The notes under the pieces were generated by a model that saw only the letters and a list, made by a program, of their open reading frames with translations, searched no databases and had not been told where the DNA came from. A stretch of 64,000 bases of DNA from Acidimicrobiales bacterium (lineage in GTDB: Bacteria; Actinomycetota; Acidimicrobiia; Acidimicrobiales; Ilumatobacteraceae), in assembly GCA_030828465.1 (NCBI GenBank), contig JAURCL010000003.1:30231-94230 (forward strand), read 5' to 3'. Positions 38,868 through 48,714 of the stretch are shown here, in pieces (position 1 is the stretch's first letter; each line of letters begins with the position of its first letter). The translations under genes and the position numbers were made by a program.

Positions 38868-40328
38868 ATGAGCCTCACCGAGCCGCGGTCGATGCTCGAC
38901 CTTCTCAACGGGTTCGTCACCCAACTGCGAGAGGCAGGTCTCCCGGTCAGCCTGACCGAGAACCTCGACGCGATGGAGGCGGTCCAACACATCCCTCTCG
39001 AGGATCGCGACGCCTTCAAATACGCGCTCGCCGCCACCTTGGTGAAGAACCAAGCCCACTGGCGGTCCTTCGAGACGGTCTTCGAGGTCTACTTCAGCTT
39101 GCGCGGCCCCGAATACGCGCTCGCCGACGCCGACGGGGACAGCGCCCTCGATGAACTCTGGCGCGAGATGCAGGACCAGAGCCAGGCGGGGGACGGTCGC
39201 GGGGGAGCGGGCTCCCTCGACGCCCTCACCCCTGAGGAGATCGCCCACCTGCTCATGCAGGCGCTCATGAACGGTGACCAGGCCCTCATGCGCGCCCTTG
39301 CCAAACAGTCGGTGCAGCGCTTCGCCGGCATGGAACCCGGACGGCCGGTCGGCGGCACCTACTACCTCTACCGGACACTGCGAAACCTCGACCTCGACGG
39401 GATGCTCGAGAAGATGATGCAGGCGATGGCTGAGCGCGGTGACGCGTCGTCGGGCCTCGAACAGCGGCTCGAGCGCGAGGAGTACGAGCACCGAATCGGC
39501 GAGTTCAAGGGCGAGGTCGAGGCGGAGATCCGGCGGCGACTTGTCGCCGACCGTGGCGCCGAGGCCATGGCGAAGACCCTCCGGAAACCGCTCCCTGAGG
39601 ATGTCGAATTCATGCACGCCTCCCGTGAGGAGATGCAGAGCCTCCGCAAAGCCCTCCAGCCCCTCACCCGCAAGCTCGCCGCCCGACTCGCCCGGAAGCG
39701 CCGACATGGACGGCGCGGGCCCCTCGACTTCCGCAACACCGTTCGTCACTCCCTCAGCTACGGCGGTGTGCCCGCTGAGCCGAAATTCAAATATCCGCGT
39801 CCGGCGAAACCCGAACTCATGGTGGTGGCCGACATCTCGGGCTCGGTAGCCGCCTTCGCGCGCTTCACCCTCATGCTCGTCTACGCGATCTCGAACCAGT
39901 TCTCGAAGGTTCGGTCGTTCGTGTTCATCGACGGCATCGACGAGGTGACCGACTACTTCAAGTCGACCGAAGACATCGCCGAGGCCATCCACCGGGTGAA
40001 CACCGAGGCCGATGTGGTCTGGGTGGACGGCCACTCCGACTACGGCCACGCCTTCGAAGTGTTCTGGGATCGCCACGGCCGCGAGATCGGCCCGAAGACC
40101 ACGGTGCTGCTCCTCGGGGACGCGCGCAACAACTACCACGCCAGTCAGTCCTGGGTGGTCAAGGAGATCCGCGCCAAGGCGCGCCACGTCTACTGGCTGA
40201 ACCCCGAGCCCCGTTCCTACTGGAACACCGGCGACTCGATCGTCGGCGAGTATGGAGCGCACACCGACGGCATCTTCGAATGCCGCAATCTGCGCCAGCT
40301 CGAATCCTTCGTCGAGAAGCTCGCCTGA
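38868..40328 (+). CDS. VWA domain protein, CoxE-like
   Basis: The protein is 486 residues. The N-terminal half is helical and charged. The C-terminal half is a von Willebrand A domain with the MIDAS motif DISGSVA (D-x-S-x-S, near residue 323), and later the conserved Thr and Asp (VDGHSDYG, LLGDARNNY). Length and layout match CoxE/YehP-type partners of MoxR ATPases. Together they probably form a metal-dependent chaperone. The client is unknown. It ends close to a convergent thioesterase gene. Confidence 0.88.
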   Translation: MSLTEPRSMLDLLNGFVTQLREAGLPVSLTENLDAMEAVQHIPLEDRDAFKYALAATLVKNQAHWRSFETVFEVYFSLRGPEYALADADGDSALDELWREMQDQSQAGDGRGGAGSLDALTPEEIAHLLMQALMNGDQALMRALAKQSVQRFAGMEPGRPVGGTYYLYRTLRNLDLDGMLEKMMQAMAERGDASSGLEQRLEREEYEHRIGEFKGEVEAEIRRRLVADRGAEAMAKTLRKPLPEDVEFMHASREEMQSLRKALQPLTRKLAARLARKRRHGRRGPLDFRNTVRHSLSYGGVPAEPKFKYPRPAKPELMVVADISGSVAAFARFTLMLVYAISNQFSKVRSFVFIDGIDEVTDYFKSTEDIAEAIHRVNTEADVVWVDGHSDYGHAFEVFWDRHGREIGPKTTVLLLGDARNNYHASQSWVVKEIRAKARHVYWLNPEPRSYWNTGDSIVGEYGAHTDGIFECRNLRQLESFVEKLA

Positions 40329-40337
40329 ATCGGCCCC

Positions 40338-41135
40338 TTAGGCGGACCGGATGAGCAGGGTCTGTGTCGCGCGACCGACACGACCCTCGTTGTCGAGCAG
40401 CACCGAGTCCGACAGGCCGATGCCGTCGCGCTCCCAGATCGACACCGAGTCGAGCGCGAACCACTCACCAACCGGCTCGCGGTGGAGGTTCACCGTGAGA
40501 TCGGTGTTGAGGAAGGCCCAGTCCTCGAACGAGCCGTTGCGACTCGTCGCGTTCCCGCAGTCGGCAAGTGGGCAGATCCTCTGGAATCCCGATGCCTGCT
40601 CACCCTCGATGAGGGGAACCGTTCGCAGCCACATCACCGTCGGGCCTCCGTCAGGCCCCGAATCGACGCCGTAGCGGGTCTCGACGCCGCCCATGAAGGC
40701 GGGCCGGTCGTGGCGGGCGCGGGCGACAGTGAACCGGTCGTGATGGCTCTCCTCGTATGAGGCCGCGGGAAGGTCGACCGGGGCGAGATCGAGCGGCTCG
40801 GAGGTGACGGCGAGATGTTGGGTATGGGCGCTCGCCACATCGCGGCCGTCGAGATCGATGATCCGAGCCGCGGCCGTCGCGACCGATCGTCCGGCTCGCG
40901 TCACATCTGCCTCGACGCGGAACCCGGAGTGGGGGATCGGCCGCGAAAGTTCGACGGTCAAGCGAACAAGTCGATGCTCGGGGAGGAGTCGCTCGACGGC
41001 CCGAGCGATCAGCCCTGACGGTGGCCCGGCATGGCAGGCGTCGGCGTCCCACGGCCCCCTGCAGTGGTCGGTTGGACGGAACACCTCATCGGCGCCGCCG
41101 CCCTCGACGGTGAAGAAGGCGCCGGACAGGCTCAT
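40338..41135 (-). CDS. Acyl-CoA thioesterase, double hotdog family
   Basis: The protein is 265 residues with two hotdog halves. GPWDADACHAGPPSGLIARAVER in the first half resembles the usual H-G-G-x-x-A/G-x-L-A helix of TesB-like enzymes. SFEDWAFLNTDLTVNLHREPVGEWFALDSVSIWERDGIGLSDSVLLDNEGRVG in the second half is typical of the actinobacterial family. It would hydrolyse acyl-CoAs. A TAGGTT hexamer 6 bases before the ATG supports the start. Confidence 0.82.
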   Translation of the reverse strand: MSLSGAFFTVEGGGADEVFRPTDHCRGPWDADACHAGPPSGLIARAVERLLPEHRLVRLTVELSRPIPHSGFRVEADVTRAGRSVATAAARIIDLDGRDVASAHTQHLAVTSEPLDLAPVDLPAASYEESHHDRFTVARARHDRPAFMGGVETRYGVDSGPDGGPTVMWLRTVPLIEGEQASGFQRICPLADCGNATSRNGSFEDWAFLNTDLTVNLHREPVGEWFALDSVSIWERDGIGLSDSVLLDNEGRVGRATQTLLIRSA

Positions 41136-41141
41136 GCCCTG

Positions 41142-41147
41142 AACCTA
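41142..41147 (-). promoter_or_regulatory. -10 element of the thioesterase gene
   Basis: TAGGTT on the minus strand, 6 bases before the ATG at 41135. It lies in the 37-base gap after guaB. Confidence 0.5.
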
Positions 41148-41172
41148 CGGCTCGGCGGCCGGGCCGAGCGAG

Positions 41173-42696
41173 TCACGACCGGTGGTAGTTCGGGGCTTCC
41201 TTGGTGATGGTGACGTCGTGGGGATGGCTCTCCTCCCGACCGGCCGTCGTCACCCGCATCAGCCGGGTCGAGGTACGCAGATCGTCAAGCGACGTCGCGC
41301 CGGCGTAGCCCATCCCGGAGCGGAGGCCACCGACGAGTTGGTAGACGACCTCCGAGAGCGGCCCGGCGTACGGGACGCGCCCCTCGATGCCCTCGGGCAC
41401 CAGCTTGCGGCTGGTTTGCGCGAGATCAGATGGCGCATCGCCGCTCGACTGGGCCGTGGCGTAACGGTCGGCACCGAGCCCCTGCATCGCGCCGAGCGAA
41501 CCCATGCCTCGGTATGACTTGAACTGGCGGCCCTCGAAGAGCTCGAGCTCGCCAGGGCTCTCCTCGGTGCCCGCGAGGAGGGAGCCGAGCATCACCGAGT
41601 CGGCCCCGGCGACGATCGCCTTCACGATGTCTCCGGAATAGGTGATTCCTCCATCGGCGATGACCGGCACACCGATCGCTCGAGCCCGTCGCGTCGTCTC
41701 CCAAATCGCGGAGAGCTGCGGCATCCCGGCGCCGCTCACGATCCTCGTGGTGCAGATCGACCCAGCGCCGACCCCGACCTTGACCGCGTCGGCCCCGGCG
41801 TCGACGAGGGCGTCGACCGCCTCCGCAGTCACCACGTTCCCGGCGGTGACCGGCAGATCCGGCCAGGCCGACTTGATGCGGCGCACCGTCTCCACCACCC
41901 CGGCGGAATGGCCGTGGGCGGTGTCGATCGATACCGCGTCGACCCCCATCGCGACGAGTGCCTCAACGCGCTCCTCGACGTCGGCACCCACACCGCAGGC
42001 GGCCGCGCACCGGAGTCGACCACGATCGTCGCGGGTGGCGTTCGGGTGGTCGAGCCGCTTCTGGATGTCCTTCACCGTGATGAGACCGGCGAGACGACCT
42101 TCGGAGTCGACGAGGGGGAGCTTCTCGATCCGATGCCGCTGCAGCAGCACTTTGGCCTCGTCGAGACTGGTGCCCACGGTGCCGGTCACGAGGTTCTCTG
42201 AGGTCATGAAATCGCTCACCGGGCGGGCGAAGTCAGCGGTCTCGCAGAAGCGGATGTCACGGTTCGTCAGGATGCCGATGAGGCGACCGTCGTCGGAGGT
42301 GATCGGGACACCGGAGAACTTGAACCGGTTCATGAGCGCCTCAGCGTCGGCGAGGGTGGCCGTCACCGGCAGGGTGACCGGGTCGGTGATCATCCCGGAC
42401 TGGCTCCGCTTGACCTTCTGCACCTCGGCCGCTTGGGCTTCGGCCGACATGTTGCGGTGGATCACACCGATGCCACCCACCCGCGCCATGGCGATCGCCA
42501 TGCGCGCCTCGGTGACCTTGTCCATCGCCGCCGACACGAGGGGCACGGCGAGGTCAATGCCTCCGGCGAACACCGTCGAAGTAGCAACCTCGTCAGGGAG
42601 GGTGGTCGACCAGCCCGGGATGACGACGACATCATCGAAGGTCAAGCCCTCGGTCGGGGAGAAGAGCGCGGCGTTCCTGTCAGCCGGTTCGGACAT
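41173..42696 (-). CDS. guaB: Inosine-5'-monophosphate dehydrogenase
   Basis: The protein is 507 residues. It oxidises IMP to XMP, the committed step to GMP. It starts [13 protein letters not shown], has two CBS domains inserted at ~residues 100-215, and the catalytic Cys loop [15 protein letters not shown]. The C-terminal flap has [15 protein letters not shown] and [29 protein letters not shown]. The ATG at 42696 is preceded by AGGAGG and overlaps the end of purN by 17 bases. It is the last gene of the purine operon. Confidence 0.97.
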   Translation of the reverse strand: MSEPADRNAALFSPTEGLTFDDVVVIPGWSTTLPDEVATSTVFAGGIDLAVPLVSAAMDKVTEARMAIAMARVGGIGVIHRNMSAEAQAAEVQKVKRSQSGMITDPVTLPVTATLADAEALMNRFKFSGVPITSDDGRLIGILTNRDIRFCETADFARPVSDFMTSENLVTGTVGTSLDEAKVLLQRHRIEKLPLVDSEGRLAGLITVKDIQKRLDHPNATRDDRGRLRCAAACGVGADVEERVEALVAMGVDAVSIDTAHGHSAGVVETVRRIKSAWPDLPVTAGNVVTAEAVDALVDAGADAVKVGVGAGSICTTRIVSGAGMPQLSAIWETTRRARAIGVPVIADGGITYSGDIVKAIVAGADSVMLGSLLAGTEESPGELELFEGRQFKSYRGMGSLGAMQGLGADRYATAQSSGDAPSDLAQTSRKLVPEGIEGRVPYAGPLSEVVYQLVGGLRSGMGYAGATSLDDLRTSTRLMRVTTAGREESHPHDVTITKEAPNYHRS

Positions 42697-43318
42697 CGAT
42701 GACCTCCTGGGAGTCGTTCTGGGGGTAGTCGGTTCGTAGGGCAGCGCAGATGTCGGCGACGACCTCGACGAGCAGGCGGTGCTCGACGGTGTGGATGCGC
42801 CGCGCGAATGCGTCGAGGTCGTCACCGGCCTCGAAAGCGACCTCCTCGTAGGCGAGCACCGGTCCGGCATCGACGGCGGCATCGGGGACCTCGTGGACCA
42901 TCACCCCGGATCGAGTCCGCGCACCGGAGAGGAACTCATCCCAGGCTCGTTCGATCGCACCGGTTCCTGGCAACTCCCCGGGAAGAGCGGGATGCAGATT
43001 GATGATGCGGAAGCGGGTGACCACCGCTTCGGTGAGTATCCGCATCCAACCGGCGAGCACCACCAGGTCGGGCGCGAGATCGGCGAGCGCACCAGCGAGC
43101 CGCCGGTCGTACTCGACCCGCGCCTCTCCGGTGTCAGGTGGAAGGGTGACCGCGGGAACAAACGCGGACGCGGCGCGAGCGAGGGCACCCGACTCGGGCC
43201 GGTCGCTGATGACCGCCGCGATTCTCCCGCTGATGCGCCCCTCGCTGGCGGCGTCGACCAGGGCCTGCAGGTTCGAACCGTTTCCGGAGGCGAGAACGAC
43301 GATGCGGGGAAGACTCAC
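42680..43318 (-). CDS. purN: Phosphoribosylglycinamide formyltransferase
   Basis: The protein is 212 residues. It formylates GAR using 10-formyl-tetrahydrofolate. Motifs are [16 protein letters not shown] (phosphate loop), [21 protein letters not shown] with the catalytic Asn/His, and [18 protein letters not shown] with the catalytic Asp. The GTG start overlaps the purDM stop by four bases (GTGA). Position after a PurD-PurM fusion recreates the D-M-N order of animal GART. Confidence 0.95.
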   Translation of the reverse strand: MSLPRIVVLASGNGSNLQALVDAASEGRISGRIAAVISDRPESGALARAASAFVPAVTLPPDTGEARVEYDRRLAGALADLAPDLVVLAGWMRILTEAVVTRFRIINLHPALPGELPGTGAIERAWDEFLSGARTRSGVMVHEVPDAAVDAGPVLAYEEVAFEAGDDLDAFARRIHTVEHRLLVEVVADICAALRTDYPQNDSQEVIDVRTG

Positions 43319-45561
43319 CGCAGGCGAACCTCACGATGTCCTGCTTGGCCCTCGACGAGCCGGCCGATAACCCACGTGTCCTCGTCGATCGCTGACCGCA
43401 ACGCCTCGGCCTCGTCCTCGGCACACACGACCACCATGCCGACACCCATGTTCAAGGTCCGGTGAAGTTCGTGGGCATCCATCCCCGGAAGCAGATCGCG
43501 AACCAGGGCGAAGAGCGGGGGCACCGGCCAGGACCCGAGATCCACTTCGGCATCTACGCCATCGGGCAACACCCGAGGCAGGTTCTCCGGGAGTCCCCCG
43601 CCGGTGATGTGGGCGAGCGCCTTCACTCGGGGCCCATCGGCATCATCGAGCAGCGGGGCGATTACGTCGAGATAGGAGCGGTGCGGTTCGAGCAGGGCGT
43701 CACCGAGCGAACGGTCGAGGCCGAGGGGCACCGCGTCCATCGGGAACCAGCGGAACAGGCGCCGCAGCAGCGAGTAGCCGTTGGTGTGCGGCCCGGATGA
43801 GGCGAGCGCGATGAGCACGTCACCCGGTGCGACATCGTCGGCGGGCAGCAGCGCCGACCGCTCCGCGTAACCGATGAGCGTGCCGGCGACATCGAAGGCG
43901 CCCTCGGCGTAGACACCGGGCATCTCGGCGGTCTCACCACCGAGGAGGGCGCAACCGGCCGCCTCGCAGGCCTCCGCCATCCCCGAGACCACCTCAGCCA
44001 CCAGACCGGCATCGAGCTTCGAGGCGGCGATGTAGTCGAGGAACATCAGCGGTCTCGCCGACTGGACGAGCACGTCGTCGATGCAGTGGTTGACGATGTC
44101 GGCACCCACCCCGCGCACCCGCCCCAAGCGGGCGGCGAGCTCAACCTTGGTGCCGACCCCGTCGGTGGAGGCAACGAGGACCGGCTCGTCGAGACCGGCG
44201 AGCCGAGCCAGTGAGATCACTCCGCCGAACGACCCGACACCGCGGAGGACATCGGCCCCGAGGGTGCGCTCGACCGCGGCCCGCATCCCATCGACCGCGC
44301 GGGTGCCCTCATCGATGTCGACGCCGCTTTCGGCGTAGGAGCGCATCGTCGCTCCGGGAGCGCGCCAGCCGATATCGCGACGCACCTGCATCCCCTCGAA
44401 CGCGATGCCGTCGAGGGCCGTATACGCCCGGTCGCGGGCCGAGCCGAGATCGTCGCCGAGCCCGGTCACGGCGAGCACTCGTCCACCTGACACCCGCCCC
44501 TCAGCATCGATGCCGGCTGGGAAGAGCAGGGCGAGATCATCGTCGATCGACGATGCGGCCACCGTGGTCGAGGTGAAGGTGGTGGTGAGCACCGGCGCGC
44601 CGACCGCGGGCGTGCCGGGGTAGCCCGGCGCGGCGGCGACCACCGTGCACGCACTCGCGGCGCGGAGCGGAACACCGGTGGCGATCGGGTGGGTGGAGAG
44701 CGCGCCCCTCGTGGCCTCGAGGGCGGCGTCGGCGAGATCGAAGTCGAGCATCGGAATGACGGCCTGCGCCTCGGGGTCGCCAAAGCGGCAGTTGTACTCG
44801 ACGAGCCGGGGGCCAGCGGCGGTGATCATGAGGCCCGCGTAGAGCACTCCGACGTAGGGGGTGCCGGCGGCTCGTAGGTCGTCGAGGACAGGGGTGATGA
44901 AGGTCGCGACGAGGTGATCGACGTCGACGTCGATCGGCGCCGGGGCGTAGGCGCCCATGCCGCCGGTGTTCGGGCCGCGGTCGCCTTCACCGATGCGCTT
45001 GTGATCCTGCGCTAGGGGGAGCGCGATGGCTGTGGTTCCGTCGCAGAGGGCGAGGAGCGAGCACTCTGGCCCGCTCATCCGCTCTTCGAGGAGGAACGCG
45101 CCTCGAGAGGCGAGGGCGGTGATCGCCTCGACGGTCGAGACATCATCGGTGGGAACGACCACGCCTTTCCCCGCCGCGAGGCCGTCCTGCTTCACCACGA
45201 CCGGCGATCCGAGCGAGCGCCACCAGCCGAGGGCCTCGTCGATCTGGCCGGAGTCGAACCGCGACCAGCGCGGGCCGGGGATCCCGAGGCGGGTGGTCAC
45301 GTCGCGAGCGTGGGCCTTCGATGACTCCAGGCGGGCGAGCTCGGCCGTCGGACCGAAGCAGGGCACGCCAGCGGACGCGCAGGTACTGGTGATACCGGCG
45401 ACGAGCGCTGCCTCGGGGCCCGGGATCACGAGGTCGACCCCGGTGAGGCGCGCCTCGATGCCGGTCACGTCGGAGATCATGACGACCTCATGGCCGGAGG
45501 TACGACAGTTGAGGGCGATCGCGTGCTCCCGGCCGCCGGCGCCGACGATGAGCACCCTCAT
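43315..45561 (-). CDS. purDM: PurD-PurM fusion: GAR synthetase / AIR synthetase
   Basis: The protein is 748 residues in one uninterrupted frame. Residues 1-~404 are PurD (glycinamide ribonucleotide synthetase): MRVLIVGAGGREHAIA, the ATP-grasp segment GLAAGKGVVVP, and HKRIGEGDRGPNTGGMGAYAP. Residues ~407-748 are PurM (aminoimidazole ribonucleotide synthetase): SYAESGVDIDEG, STDGVGTKVELA, GGETAEMPGVY, and HITGGGLPENLPR. The linker is only a few residues. PurD is slightly shorter than usual near its N-terminus. Fusion of steps 2 and 5 is standard in yeast and animals but uncommon in bacteria. The start overlaps the purF stop by one base. Confidence 0.95.
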   Translation of the reverse strand: MRVLIVGAGGREHAIALNCRTSGHEVVMISDVTGIEARLTGVDLVIPGPEAALVAGITSTCASAGVPCFGPTAELARLESSKAHARDVTTRLGIPGPRWSRFDSGQIDEALGWWRSLGSPVVVKQDGLAAGKGVVVPTDDVSTVEAITALASRGAFLLEERMSGPECSLLALCDGTTAIALPLAQDHKRIGEGDRGPNTGGMGAYAPAPIDVDVDHLVATFITPVLDDLRAAGTPYVGVLYAGLMITAAGPRLVEYNCRFGDPEAQAVIPMLDFDLADAALEATRGALSTHPIATGVPLRAASACTVVAAAPGYPGTPAVGAPVLTTTFTSTTVAASSIDDDLALLFPAGIDAEGRVSGGRVLAVTGLGDDLGSARDRAYTALDGIAFEGMQVRRDIGWRAPGATMRSYAESGVDIDEGTRAVDGMRAAVERTLGADVLRGVGSFGGVISLARLAGLDEPVLVASTDGVGTKVELAARLGRVRGVGADIVNHCIDDVLVQSARPLMFLDYIAASKLDAGLVAEVVSGMAEACEAAGCALLGGETAEMPGVYAEGAFDVAGTLIGYAERSALLPADDVAPGDVLIALASSGPHTNGYSLLRRLFRWFPMDAVPLGLDRSLGDALLEPHRSYLDVIAPLLDDADGPRVKALAHITGGGLPENLPRVLPDGVDAEVDLGSWPVPPLFALVRDLLPGMDAHELHRTLNMGVGMVVVCAEDEAEALRSAIDEDTWVIGRLVEGQAGHREVRLR

Positions 45562-47039
45562 CAGGCGAGGACCCCCTCGAAGGACAGTTTCGCCTGAGCG
45601 TCACCGACCGAGATCGGGTAGTCACCGGTGAAGCAGGCGTTGCAGTACCCCGAACCATCGGCCGATCCCACCGCGCGCATCATCCCGTCGAGGGAGAGGA
45701 AGGCGAGGCTGTCGGCGCCGATGAACTCCCGCATCTCCTCGATGTTCTTGCGACTCGCCATGAGGTCACCGTCATGGCCCATGTCGACGCCGAAATGGCA
45801 GGCGTGGGTGATCGGCGGACAGGTGATGCGGAGATGCACCTCGGTGGCCCCCGCCTCGCGCAGGAGTCGCACCAGCGGGCCGGCGGTGGTCCCTCTCACG
45901 AGTGAGTCGTCGATCATGACGACCCGGCGTCCTTCGAGGTTCTCGGCGAGGGCGTTGAACTTGAGGGCGACACCGCGCTCACGCATGTCCTGAGTGGGCT
46001 CGATGAAGGTTCGGCCGATGTAGCGGTTCTTGATCAGCCCGTCGTTGAAAGGAATGCCGCTCGTCCGCGAGTAGCCGACGGCGGCCGGGATCGAGGAGTC
46101 GGGCACGGGCACCACCACGTCGGCGTCGATGCCCGACTCGGTGGCCAGTTCTTCGCCGAGACGCTGGCGCACGTGATGGACGTTGTGGCCGTCCCACACC
46201 GAATCGGGTCGCGAGAAGTAGACGAACTCGAAGGTGCATCGGGCAGGCGCAGCCGGAGCGAGCGCCTGGTGGCGTTCAATCTCCGCGCCGCGAAGCGACA
46301 CGATCTCGCCGGGAGCGACCTCGCTGATGTCGGAGCAGCCGAGGGTGACGAGAGCGCAGGTCTCGCTCGCGATCGCATGTCCGCCCTGAGGGAGCCGTCC
46401 GACGGAGAGCGGTCGGAACCCCCACGGATCGCGCACCGCGATCACCTGATCCGCAGTGAGGAGCACCAGGGAGAACGCTCCCTTCCAGGCCGGAGCGGTG
46501 CGCTCGAGTCGCTCCTCCCAGGTGCGACCGCCCGAGGCGGCGAGCATGAGGGTGAACACCTCGGTGTCGCTCGTCGCCGTGAGACCGAAACCGCGGGCCA
46601 GCAGCTCATCCCGGAGGCTCGACGCGTTGACGAGGTTGCCGTTATGGGCGACCGCGAGCGGTCCGTGCATCGTCTCGACGAGGAACGGCTGGATGTTGCG
46701 GGCCGCGTTCGAGCCGGTCGTCGAATACCGTGTGTGTCCGATCGCGTGGTAGCCGACGAGGGGGGCGAGGGTGTCGCCGGTGAAGACGTTGGCAACCAGC
46801 CCCTCGTCCTTGTGAACCCGGGCTCGCCGGCCGTCGCTGACGGCGATTCCGGCGGCCTCCTGGCCGCGGTGCTGCAAGGCGAACAGCCCGAAGAACGCCA
46901 TCTGAGCCACGCCATCACCGTGAGGGGTTGAGATACCGAGCACCCCGCATTCCTCGTTTGGCCGATCATCGGTCGAATGGGCGACCACGGGCTGATGCCC
47001 CCGTGTCCCCGAACCAAGCTCCACCCTCGTCGTCACCAT
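45561..47039 (-). CDS. purF: Amidophosphoribosyltransferase
   Basis: The protein is 492 residues. It is the first committed enzyme of purine synthesis (PRPP plus glutamine to phosphoribosylamine). A ~31-residue leader precedes the catalytic Cys in EECGVLGI, so removal of a propeptide is expected as in Bacillus PurF. The glutaminase domain has GHTRYSTTG and HNGNLVNA. The PRTase domain has VVMIDDSLVRGTTAG. Cys residues near HACHFGVDMG and SGYCNACFTGDYP may hold an iron-sulfur cluster as in the Bacillus enzyme. The ATG overlaps the purC stop by 7 bases. Confidence 0.97.
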   Translation of the reverse strand: MVTTRVELGSGTRGHQPVVAHSTDDRPNEECGVLGISTPHGDGVAQMAFFGLFALQHRGQEAAGIAVSDGRRARVHKDEGLVANVFTGDTLAPLVGYHAIGHTRYSTTGSNAARNIQPFLVETMHGPLAVAHNGNLVNASSLRDELLARGFGLTATSDTEVFTLMLAASGGRTWEERLERTAPAWKGAFSLVLLTADQVIAVRDPWGFRPLSVGRLPQGGHAIASETCALVTLGCSDISEVAPGEIVSLRGAEIERHQALAPAAPARCTFEFVYFSRPDSVWDGHNVHHVRQRLGEELATESGIDADVVVPVPDSSIPAAVGYSRTSGIPFNDGLIKNRYIGRTFIEPTQDMRERGVALKFNALAENLEGRRVVMIDDSLVRGTTAGPLVRLLREAGATEVHLRITCPPITHACHFGVDMGHDGDLMASRKNIEEMREFIGADSLAFLSLDGMMRAVGSADGSGYCNACFTGDYPISVGDAQAKLSFEGVLA

Positions 47040-47995
47040 GTCGCGACCTCCCTGCAGTTCTCCTCGACGCGCCCTTCGATGGAACCCGAGATCGGCGCGA
47101 GATCATCCCCGGTCAGCATCCTGAACACCCTCCGATAGCGGTCAGCAACCGCGAGCCATACCTCGTGGTCGAGTTCGGGAGGCTCCCCATGTCCGGTGAA
47201 TCCCCGGTCGGCGTAGAGGCGCCGGACGAACTCCTTATCGAGGCTGTCGGGCTCCTCGCCGCGCTCGAGGCGCTCCGCGAGGCCATCGGCTGACCACCAG
47301 CGCGAGGAGTCGGGGGTGTGAACCTCGTCGATGAGGAGGAGTCGCCCCTCGGCATCGAGCCCGAACTCGTACTTGGTGTCGGCGAGCACCAGACCGGCGG
47401 CCTCGCCAAGTTCGCGTCCCCGCTCGAAGAGCGCGAGCGCCACCTCGACGACGCGTTCCCAGAGTGCGCGCTCGACGAGGCCAGAGTCGGCGACCTCGTC
47501 GACCGTCACCGGGCGGTCGTGGCCGCCGACCTCGGCCTTGGTGGTCGGTGTGACGATCGGGTTCGGCAGCGCGTCGTTCTTCACGAGCCCGTCGGGGAGG
47601 TGATGGCCGTAGAGGTGGCGCCCCCCGGCGGCGTACATGCCCCAGATCGAGGTGTCGGTCACCCCGGTGATTCGGCCGCGCACGACCACCTCGACTGGGA
47701 GCGGGGAGGCCTCTCGCGCGACGATGACGTTCGGGTCGGGCAGCGACAGCAGATGGTTGTCGACGATGTCGGCCGTACGCGCGAACCAATGGGCGGCGAG
47801 CCTGTTGAGCACGGCCCCTTTGTCGGGCACGGTCGCCAGGATTCGATCGAAGGCCGACAGGCGATCGGTAGTGACGAACAGCCGACGGCCGCCTGCATCG
47901 TCATCAGGGAGACGCCAGGAGATCCGCACCTTCCCATCGCGGCGATCGGGGAGGTCGAGCGCGAGGTCTACCAAGGTGTCCGAGAGCACTTGCAT
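47033..47995 (-). CDS. purC: SAICAR synthetase
   Basis: The protein is 320 residues. It joins CAIR and aspartate with ATP. GKVRISWRL at the start, FVTTDRLSAFDRIL, EVVVRGRITG, and LADTKYEFGLDAEGRLLLIDEVHTPDSSRWW are all PurC motifs. Length fits the longer ~300-residue type found in eukaryotes and many actinobacteria. It overlaps its neighbours in the operon at both ends. Confidence 0.96.
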   Translation of the reverse strand: MQVLSDTLVDLALDLPDRRDGKVRISWRLPDDDAGGRRLFVTTDRLSAFDRILATVPDKGAVLNRLAAHWFARTADIVDNHLLSLPDPNVIVAREASPLPVEVVVRGRITGVTDTSIWGMYAAGGRHLYGHHLPDGLVKNDALPNPIVTPTTKAEVGGHDRPVTVDEVADSGLVERALWERVVEVALALFERGRELGEAAGLVLADTKYEFGLDAEGRLLLIDEVHTPDSSRWWSADGLAERLERGEEPDSLDKEFVRRLYADRGFTGHGEPPELDHEVWLAVADRYRRVFRMLTGDDLAPISGSIEGRVEENCREVATW

Positions 47996-48714
47996 CAGGC
48001 CGCCACCACGTGTTTGACGCCGGCCTCGAAGATCGCAAGACCGAGATGGGGGCGCGCTGCCTCGGAGTCGAGCACCGGATGCTGGCGGGTGAGCACGTGG
48101 TTCTCAGGATGGGGCATGAGACCGAGCACGAGTCCGCCCTCGTCGCAGACCCCGGCGATGTCATCGACCGATCCGTTCGGGTTCCTCGACGCGTACCGGA
48201 GCGCGACCTGACCATTCGCGACGAGTCCGTCGGGGTCGGGATGGACGAATCGACCCTCCCCGTGGGCGATCGGGCAGTGGATCTCAGCGTCCAACCCGGA
48301 GGTCCACACCGAACGCGACCCGCTGACCGGGTCGAGTCGCACCCAGTCGCACACGAACCCGCCACCGGCGTTGTGGCCGAGGGAGCCGGGCAGCAGACCG
48401 GCCCGCGTGAGCACCTGGAAGCCATTGCAGATACCGATCATCGGCGCCCCTCGGTCGACGGCGGAGCGCAACGGATCACCGAGCGCGACGCTGAGGTCGA
48501 GGGCGAGCAGTCGGCCGGCGCCGAGTGCGTCGCCGTAGCTGAACCCGCCGGCCACCACCACGAGGGCGGCGTGGTGAAGAGGTGACGGATCGGCGGCGAG
48601 TTCCGAGGCGAGCCGGATCGTCGGATCGGCGCCCGCGGTCTCGAGGGCGAAGGCGACATCGGGGTCGCGGTTGGTGCCGGGACCGGTGATGACGAGGGCG
48701 GGCGGGCGCTTCAT
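47995..48714 (-). CDS. purQ: FGAM synthase, glutaminase subunit
   Basis: The protein is 239 residues of the class I glutamine amidotransferase type. The nucleophile is in PMIGICNGFQVLT. The catalytic His-Glu pair is in LGLMPHPENHVL. GGFSYGDALGAG is characteristic of PurQ. It supplies ammonia to PurL, whose gene overlaps it by four bases. Confidence 0.95.
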   Translation of the reverse strand: MKRPPALVITGPGTNRDPDVAFALETAGADPTIRLASELAADPSPLHHAALVVVAGGFSYGDALGAGRLLALDLSVALGDPLRSAVDRGAPMIGICNGFQVLTRAGLLPGSLGHNAGGGFVCDWVRLDPVSGSRSVWTSGLDAEIHCPIAHGEGRFVHPDPDGLVANGQVALRYASRNPNGSVDDIAGVCDEGGLVLGLMPHPENHVLTRQHPVLDSEAARPHLGLAIFEAGVKHVVAA

